In this document: one piece after another, positions 60,901 through 64,000 of the stretch | Layout: the number at the start of each line of letters is the position of its first letter | Position numbering within the stretch: the stretch's first letter is position 1 | DNA from: Nitrospira sp. CR1.3 | GTDB taxonomy: Bacteria > Nitrospirota > Nitrospiria > Nitrospirales > Nitrospiraceae | Length of the DNA stretch: 64,000 nt | Reading direction: 5' to 3' | Assembly (NCBI GenBank): GCA_014055525.1 | Contig: WIAH01000001.1 | Span: 62,001-126,000, forward strand | Made by a program: the position numbers and the translations under genes | The notes under the pieces: model-generated | What the model saw: only the letters and a program-made list of their open reading frames with translations | The model's database searches: none | What the model was told of the DNA's origin: nothing

Positions 60901-61416
60901 CCGGACAGCTTCGCGCCGACGCCGCCCGGCAAGCCCGGCATGCTCCTTGTAAGAGGCCCGAACGTGATGAAAGGGTATCTCGGCCGCGAGGATCTCACGG
61001 CTGAAGTCATGCGCGAAGGCTGGTATGTCACCGGCGACCTCGCCATGCTGGATGAGGACGGTTTCCTGACCATCACCGACCGGTTGTCGCGCTTTTCCAA
61101 ACTAGGCGGCGAGATGGTCCCGCACGGCAAGGTGGAGGAGGCGCTGCATCAGGCCGCGGGACTGGATACGCAGACCTTCGCGGTCACCGGGATTCCCGAC
61201 GAGCGCAAGGGTGAGCAACTGGCCGTCCTCCACACGCTTGACGATTCCCGTATTCCTGGCATCATCGCCCAGCTCTCCTCCAACGGCCTCCCGAATCTAT
61301 TCATTCCGCCGCGCGGGAATTTCATCAAGGTCGAAGCTCTGCCGGTCTTGGGAACCGGCAAGATGGATCTGCGCAGCCTCAAGCGAATCGCGATAGAACG
61401 ATTGAAGGGAACGTGA
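58000..61416 (+). CDS. aas: LplT-PlsC-acyl-ACP synthetase fusion (Aas type)
   Basis: A 1138-residue three-part membrane protein. Residues about 1-410 are an MFS transporter (LplT-like lysophospholipid flippase). Residues about 425-620 are a PlsC acyltransferase with NHVSFID (HX4D, H444-D449) and FPEGQITRTG at 516. Residues about 640-1135 are an AMP-binding ligase with IIFSSGSAGEPKGVMLSH and the late GDLAMLDEDGFLTITDRLS. Together they import lysophospholipid and re-acylate it using acyl groups activated on ACP. E. coli has LplT and Aas as separate proteins; here they are one chain. Confidence 0.94.
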   Translation: MIDSSRHPLRGLLIAQFCGAFNDNAWKLMVALLGIRQLSAAIAPGPEFETASQTQTTLAFVIFTLPLALVSIVAGVLADRVSKRRVIIMMKSVEMLLMSAGTLALWINPAGGVLPLIVLGGMGVHSALFSPAKYGILAELLPHERLAAGNGQLEMWTFLAILTGTAAPGILMSLTGESLWLAPLTLAIFSLIGFAAAWTIPQVPAARAEGGLLNTLRGAWSALAGDRMLRLAVTGAVFFWTIASLFAQDILVYAKAVLGVSDWQSGLPLMMLSIGIGLGARLVGRLSQSRVEYGLIPLGATGVAVILSTLGIFAPSLGTTLALMVVLGISSALIFVPLNALIQWRAPADRRGSVIAFENTCVFTGIFLGSLGAGALANGGLSTTGIFLATALLTVIGTSWALWLMPEALLRVVLVIFTNTLYRLRIIGHEHVPADGGALLVPNHVSFIDGFLLIASLDRPVRFVVDGRYAGHPLLRPFMKVLGVIPISSHGGLKVVLRALHDAGAAIAEGELVCIFPEGQITRTGTLLPFRRGFERIMKGQTAPILPVHLDRVWGSVFSFDHGRFLWKRPERIPYPVTVSFGKPLPADTAAWDVRSAIRSLGEAAWNARKADRRPLHRQFIRAMRKHPFRLAMADQQRPRISSLQALIASIAMARTLRPHWRDQQHVGILLPPTVAAALLNIAAPLCGKTTVNLNYTVGKSGLEAAARLAGLRTIVTSRAFVDKAKLDLPDGLAIIWLEDAVQTIGAGQKIAAGLLAILAPARLIELACGLKTPLSMDDLATIIFSSGSAGEPKGVMLSHFSVDANAQAASQVLHLYDQEQVLGILPFFHSFGYLVFWLVMFNNGSMVFHPSPLDAAAIGELIRRYRVTFLVTTPTFLQLYLKRCTPEQFSSLRVILTGAEKLPARLAQAVEDTFGIEPIEGYGVTECAPVIAVNCPDFRAAGYYQPASRRGTVGQPLPGVSVKIVDPDSFAPTPPGKPGMLLVRGPNVMKGYLGREDLTAEVMREGWYVTGDLAMLDEDGFLTITDRLSRFSKLGGEMVPHGKVEEALHQAAGLDTQTFAVTGIPDERKGEQLAVLHTLDDSRIPGIIAQLSSNGLPNLFIPPRGNFIKVEALPVLGTGKMDLRSLKRIAIERLKGT

Positions 61417-61475
61417 AACGTAACTCGTGAAGCGTATCTTGGCTTACAAGACACACTTCACGCATGACGCATGAC
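61413..61475. repeat. Hairpin spacer after the Aas fusion gene
   Basis: Left arm 61413-61441 begins at the stop codon and pairs imperfectly with right arm 61447-61475, closed by CTTG-GCTTA-CAAG. The right arm contains CGCATGACGCATGAC heptads, as in the spacers at 22907 and 30251. Confidence 0.65.
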
Positions 61476-61477
61476 AT

Positions 61478-62452
61478 ATGACGACTGAGAAGTCTCTGAT
61501 CGACTGCCATGTCCATCTCGGGGCCTTGCCGGACGACGGCAACGACTGCTACATCTCGCCGAAGATGCTCAAAAGTCCGCTCTTCCGGTTTCTGCTCTGG
61601 AAGCACGAGCTCTCAGCCCTGAAGCCGCGGGAATTCAATGAGAGATATCTCTCCGATCTCTTGAGGGAACTGCGCGAATCCAGGCATGTCCGGAAGGCAG
61701 TGGTTCTCGGCATGGATGGGGTGTATGACCGGAACGGACAGCTGAACCGGGCAGAGACGGAATTTCTTGTCAGCAACGACTACGTGCTTAATGCCGTCAA
61801 CACGCATCCCGAAGAGTTTTTGCCTGGAGTATCGATCAACCCGCAGCGGCGAGACGCGGTGGAGGAGGTTCATCGTTGCGCCGATGCCGGCGCCGTCCTG
61901 GTCAAGGTTCTGCCGAATGTCCAACAGTTCGACCCCGCCGATCTCCGGTTTAAACCCTTCTATCGCGCGCTGGCCGACCGCAAACTTCCGTTCCTGAGCC
62001 ACGTCGGCTACGAATTCAGTTTGATCGGTAAGGATCAGTCTGTCGGCGACGCAGACAGACTTCGTGTGCCGCTCGACGAGGGCGCAACGGTGATCGCCGC
62101 CCATGCCTGCAGCAACGGCTTGATTCTCTACGAGAAATTCCTGCCGACTCTGCTGAGATTTTCCAAAACCTACCCGAACTTCTACGCCGACATCTCCGCC
62201 ATCACGCTGCCCAATCGCCTGCGGATGCTGCTGCACCTGCGCCGTTATCCGGAAATCCACGACCGGCTGCTGTTCGGCACCGACTATCCCTTGTCCGTCT
62301 TCCATGCGGCTGCATGGGGACGTGTCGCGCTAAGGACGCTCCGGGACATGATACGCACCACAAATCGGTTCGATCGGCAGGTGGCGGTCTGTCGAGGGTT
62401 GGGACTTGGCTTTCGCTCATTCGGCGAATTACTCGCTCGGCCCAAGACATAA
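61478..62452 (+). CDS. Amidohydrolase family protein
   Basis: A 324-residue TIM-barrel metal-dependent hydrolase of the amidohydrolase_2 group. Metal-site IDCHVHLGAL, VKVLPN, LSHVGYE, AAHACSN and the late LFGTDYPLSVF supply the expected His and Asp residues. Members are decarboxylases or hydrolases; the substrate is unknown. Followed 16 bases later by a sigma factor on the same strand. Confidence 0.88.
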   Translation: MTTEKSLIDCHVHLGALPDDGNDCYISPKMLKSPLFRFLLWKHELSALKPREFNERYLSDLLRELRESRHVRKAVVLGMDGVYDRNGQLNRAETEFLVSNDYVLNAVNTHPEEFLPGVSINPQRRDAVEEVHRCADAGAVLVKVLPNVQQFDPADLRFKPFYRALADRKLPFLSHVGYEFSLIGKDQSVGDADRLRVPLDEGATVIAAHACSNGLILYEKFLPTLLRFSKTYPNFYADISAITLPNRLRMLLHLRRYPEIHDRLLFGTDYPLSVFHAAAWGRVALRTLRDMIRTTNRFDRQVAVCRGLGLGFRSFGELLARPKT

Positions 62453-62468
62453 CGAGGGACCGTTCCGC

Positions 62469-62966
62469 ATGGATCGAGACCAGATTCTCGCCGCCCTCCG
62501 CGAAAGGATACTGGCCTTCGCAACATCACGGGTATCGAGAGATCTCGCGGAGGATCTCACACAGGACGCGCTCGTCGTCCTGCAAGAAAAGTATCCTCAG
62601 GTCACGGAGCTGACCGAGCTGGTTCCCCTGGCCTTCCAAGTGCTGCGCTTTAAGATGCTGGACGCGCACCGTAAGTCGCTCCGGCGCGGAGAGTATAATC
62701 AGGAATCCATCGACGAACTGCCTCTGGCCGATCCGGCCGACGACCCATTGAGACAGCTGGATCAGAAACAACGGGTCGATCGTCTGGCCGCCGCCTTGGC
62801 GCAACTGGGAGAGCGCTGCCGTGAGTTATTCAAGTGGAAACTGGAGGGTAAAAGCTTTCCGGAAATTCAAAGACTCATGGGCCAACGCTCTGTGAACACG
62901 ATCTACTCGTGGGACCTGCGCTGCAGGAAGCAGCTCTTGAGCCTGATGGGTGGGAGTTGGGAATGA
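62469..62966 (+). CDS. ECF-type RNA polymerase sigma factor
   Basis: A 165-residue group 4 sigma factor. Region 2: LAEDLTQDALVVLQEKYPQV and LVPLAFQVLRFKMLDAHRK; region 4: ALAQLGERCRELFKWKLEGK then SFPEIQRLMGQRSVNTIYSW. Start at 62469 is preferred; GAGGG lies rather far upstream, so coupling with the preceding gene is possible. The gene at 63054 encodes a likely membrane anti-sigma, giving a sigma/anti-sigma pair split by a GTTCTGA array. Confidence 0.9.
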   Translation: MDRDQILAALRERILAFATSRVSRDLAEDLTQDALVVLQEKYPQVTELTELVPLAFQVLRFKMLDAHRKSLRRGEYNQESIDELPLADPADDPLRQLDQKQRVDRLAAALAQLGERCRELFKWKLEGKSFPEIQRLMGQRSVNTIYSWDLRCRKQLLSLMGGSWE

Positions 62967-62974
62967 GGGGAGAT

Positions 62975-63016
62975 GTTCTGAGTTCTGAGTTCTGAGTTCT
63001 GAGTTCTGAGTTCTGC
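62975..63016. repeat. Tandem GTTCTGA array
   Basis: Five exact GTTCTGA heptamers (62975-63009) and a sixth ending in C (63010-63016). It lies nine bases after the sigma-factor stop, between it and the anti-sigma gene. Tandem exact repeats of this kind can vary in copy number. Confidence 0.95.
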
Positions 63017-63053
63017 ACGCTTCACGAGATACAAACGACGAGCGACGAGGATT

Positions 63054-64000
63054 ATGTCTGAGCATGAGCTGGAAAAACTGCTCGGCGGATTCGCAGCCGA
63101 TACGCTCACACAAGAGGAGCGGCAGAAGCTGTTTACTGCAGCCCTGCAGGATCAACAACTTTTCAATGCTCTGGCGGACGAGCAGGCGCTGAAAGAGTTG
63201 CTGGCGGATCCTGCTGTGCGGCGCAGGCTGTTAGATTCGGTCCGGCAATCCGGAGCAGCAGACTCGGAACGTCCGCTCTCATGGCTCGATTGGCTCAGGC
63301 GTCCGGCAGGACTCGCCTTCTCCGGCGGCATCGCCGCTGCGGTCTTTGCCGTCGTCCTCGGCACGAAGATTTATCAGGACAGTCTCAACCAGGCGGCGCA
63401 ATCCGTTCGAACAGACGATACGGCGCCGGCAGTCCAGTCTGCTCAGACCCCTTCCGCATCGCAGCCGGAACCTCTCCGACCGGTTGAGTCCTTGGCGAAA
63501 ACGAAGGAGACCATTGCAAAACTCATCGAGCCGGAGAAGAAAGCCGAGTTGGCCGGCAAGTCTGCAAAACGAGAACGGGCGGCGGCGCCTCCGTCAAAGG
63601 AACAACGGGACGAAGCAGGCAAACAAGCCAAGGCGCCTGCTACTGCATCAGGCGGTCCCTCTGAAGAACTGGGGGCTGCGCCGGAACTTCAACCCATGCA
63701 GACACCGATGAACGCGCCCAAGTCCGGCGCCGTCACGAAACCGATCGGCGCCCGTGCGCTCTTCTATGGCGACAACCTAGGCCGGTCCGACCGGCCGGCG
63801 GTGGCCGCAGAGCAAGAACAAGCCCTGCGGCCACATGCCGAATCAGAACCGCAAGCGGTCCAACCGGATCGCAAGATGGATCGTTTTGCCGCCGCCGGCA
63901 AAGCTGCGGGACCTGCCGCCCGCATGAGACCGTTGGGGCTCCGTTATAGTTTGGTCCTGCGCGGAGCAGAGGGACAGGAGCGGGAAGTGGACGCGGCCGC
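63054..64000 (+). CDS. Membrane anti-sigma-like protein (partial)
   Basis: The frame opens at ATG 63054 (ACGAGG upstream) and runs off the window, at least 315 residues. An N-terminal helical part (HELEKLLGGFAADTLTQEER, then QKLFTAALQDQQLFNALADE) is typical of anti-sigma domains that mask ECF factors, without a zinc CHCC motif. One membrane segment follows (about 85-105, AGLAFSGGIAAAVFAVVLG), then a long Ala/Pro/Glu/Lys-rich periplasmic part. Position after the ECF sigma factor supports the anti-sigma role. The end domain is unseen. Confidence 0.8.
   Translation, partial: MSEHELEKLLGGFAADTLTQEERQKLFTAALQDQQLFNALADEQALKELLADPAVRRRLLDSVRQSGAADSERPLSWLDWLRRPAGLAFSGGIAAAVFAVVLGTKIYQDSLNQAAQSVRTDDTAPAVQSAQTPSASQPEPLRPVESLAKTKETIAKLIEPEKKAELAGKSAKRERAAAPPSKEQRDEAGKQAKAPATASGGPSEELGAAPELQPMQTPMNAPKSGAVTKPIGARALFYGDNLGRSDRPAVAAEQEQALRPHAESEPQAVQPDRKMDRFAAAGKAAGPAARMRPLGLRYSLVLRGAEGQEREVDAA

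Noticed and set aside
62975-63016. CRISPR array
   Set aside because: The repeat is a spacerless 7-bp tandem array; no cas gene in the window.

Overview
The window is a G+C-rich, gene-dense bacterial chromosome segment, read almost end to end. Family content suggests a Nitrospira-type member of Nitrospirota: a hemE-hemH-hemG haem operon, an adjacent two-subunit biotin-dependent carboxylase, a DUF1844 protein, a delta-9-type desaturase, an Aas-type fusion, and many two-component proteins. No marker gene was compared, so the assignment is inference. No rRNA, CRISPR array, prophage or insertion sequence was seen. One tRNA gene is present, tRNA-Ala(CGC).

Layout. Positions 1-9253 hold signalling genes: the tail of a kinase, a REC-GGDEF diguanylate cyclase, a GAF hybrid kinase with an Hpt partner, an orphan receiver, and a sigma-54 regulator/kinase pair. 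Positions 9254-17115 look like an envelope and stress regulon. It has a degenerate receiver behind a good sigma-54 promoter, two paralogous cupredoxin-like lipoproteins without copper ligands, small secreted proteins, a GT4 glycosyltransferase, an MFS exporter, two zinc-ribbon proteins, a YtxH protein and OtsA. Positions 17174-19496 carry two toxin-antitoxin modules around the tRNA. Positions 19537-35960 are mostly housekeeping (purN/purM, an NtrY/NtrX-like pair, mazG, haem synthesis, desaturase, transporter). Positions 35989-44059 hold carboxylase, exported thiol-peroxidase-like protein, SthA-like flavoprotein and TenA. Positions 44073-46799 form a small accessory island: a palindromic element, a GIY-YIG nuclease, a truncated gene copy and two more toxin-antitoxin modules. 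From 46815 to the end come a HEAT-repeat protein, ThiD, a COX1-like membrane protein, hydrolases, an FGE-fold protein, PrmA, a membrane MutS homologue, the LplT-PlsC-acyl-ACP synthetase fusion and a sigma/anti-sigma pair.

Three layers of non-coding structure recur. First, a palindromic repeat with TGCTCAAAAAGG-type ends sits next to the stop codons of minus-strand genes (21303-21465, 53865-53988, and a minimal form at 34143-34172). Second, several intergenic spacers are long hairpins built of degenerate 6-7-bp units such as CGTCANN, AGGTTN and GTTCTGA. Third, all four toxin-antitoxin modules have a recognisable promoter overlapped by short repeats or palindromes, and the two Phd-type antitoxins appear to be read from leaderless transcripts.

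The least explained coding part is the 9254-15592 block of small secreted or zinc-ribbon proteins that may be under sigma-54 control.
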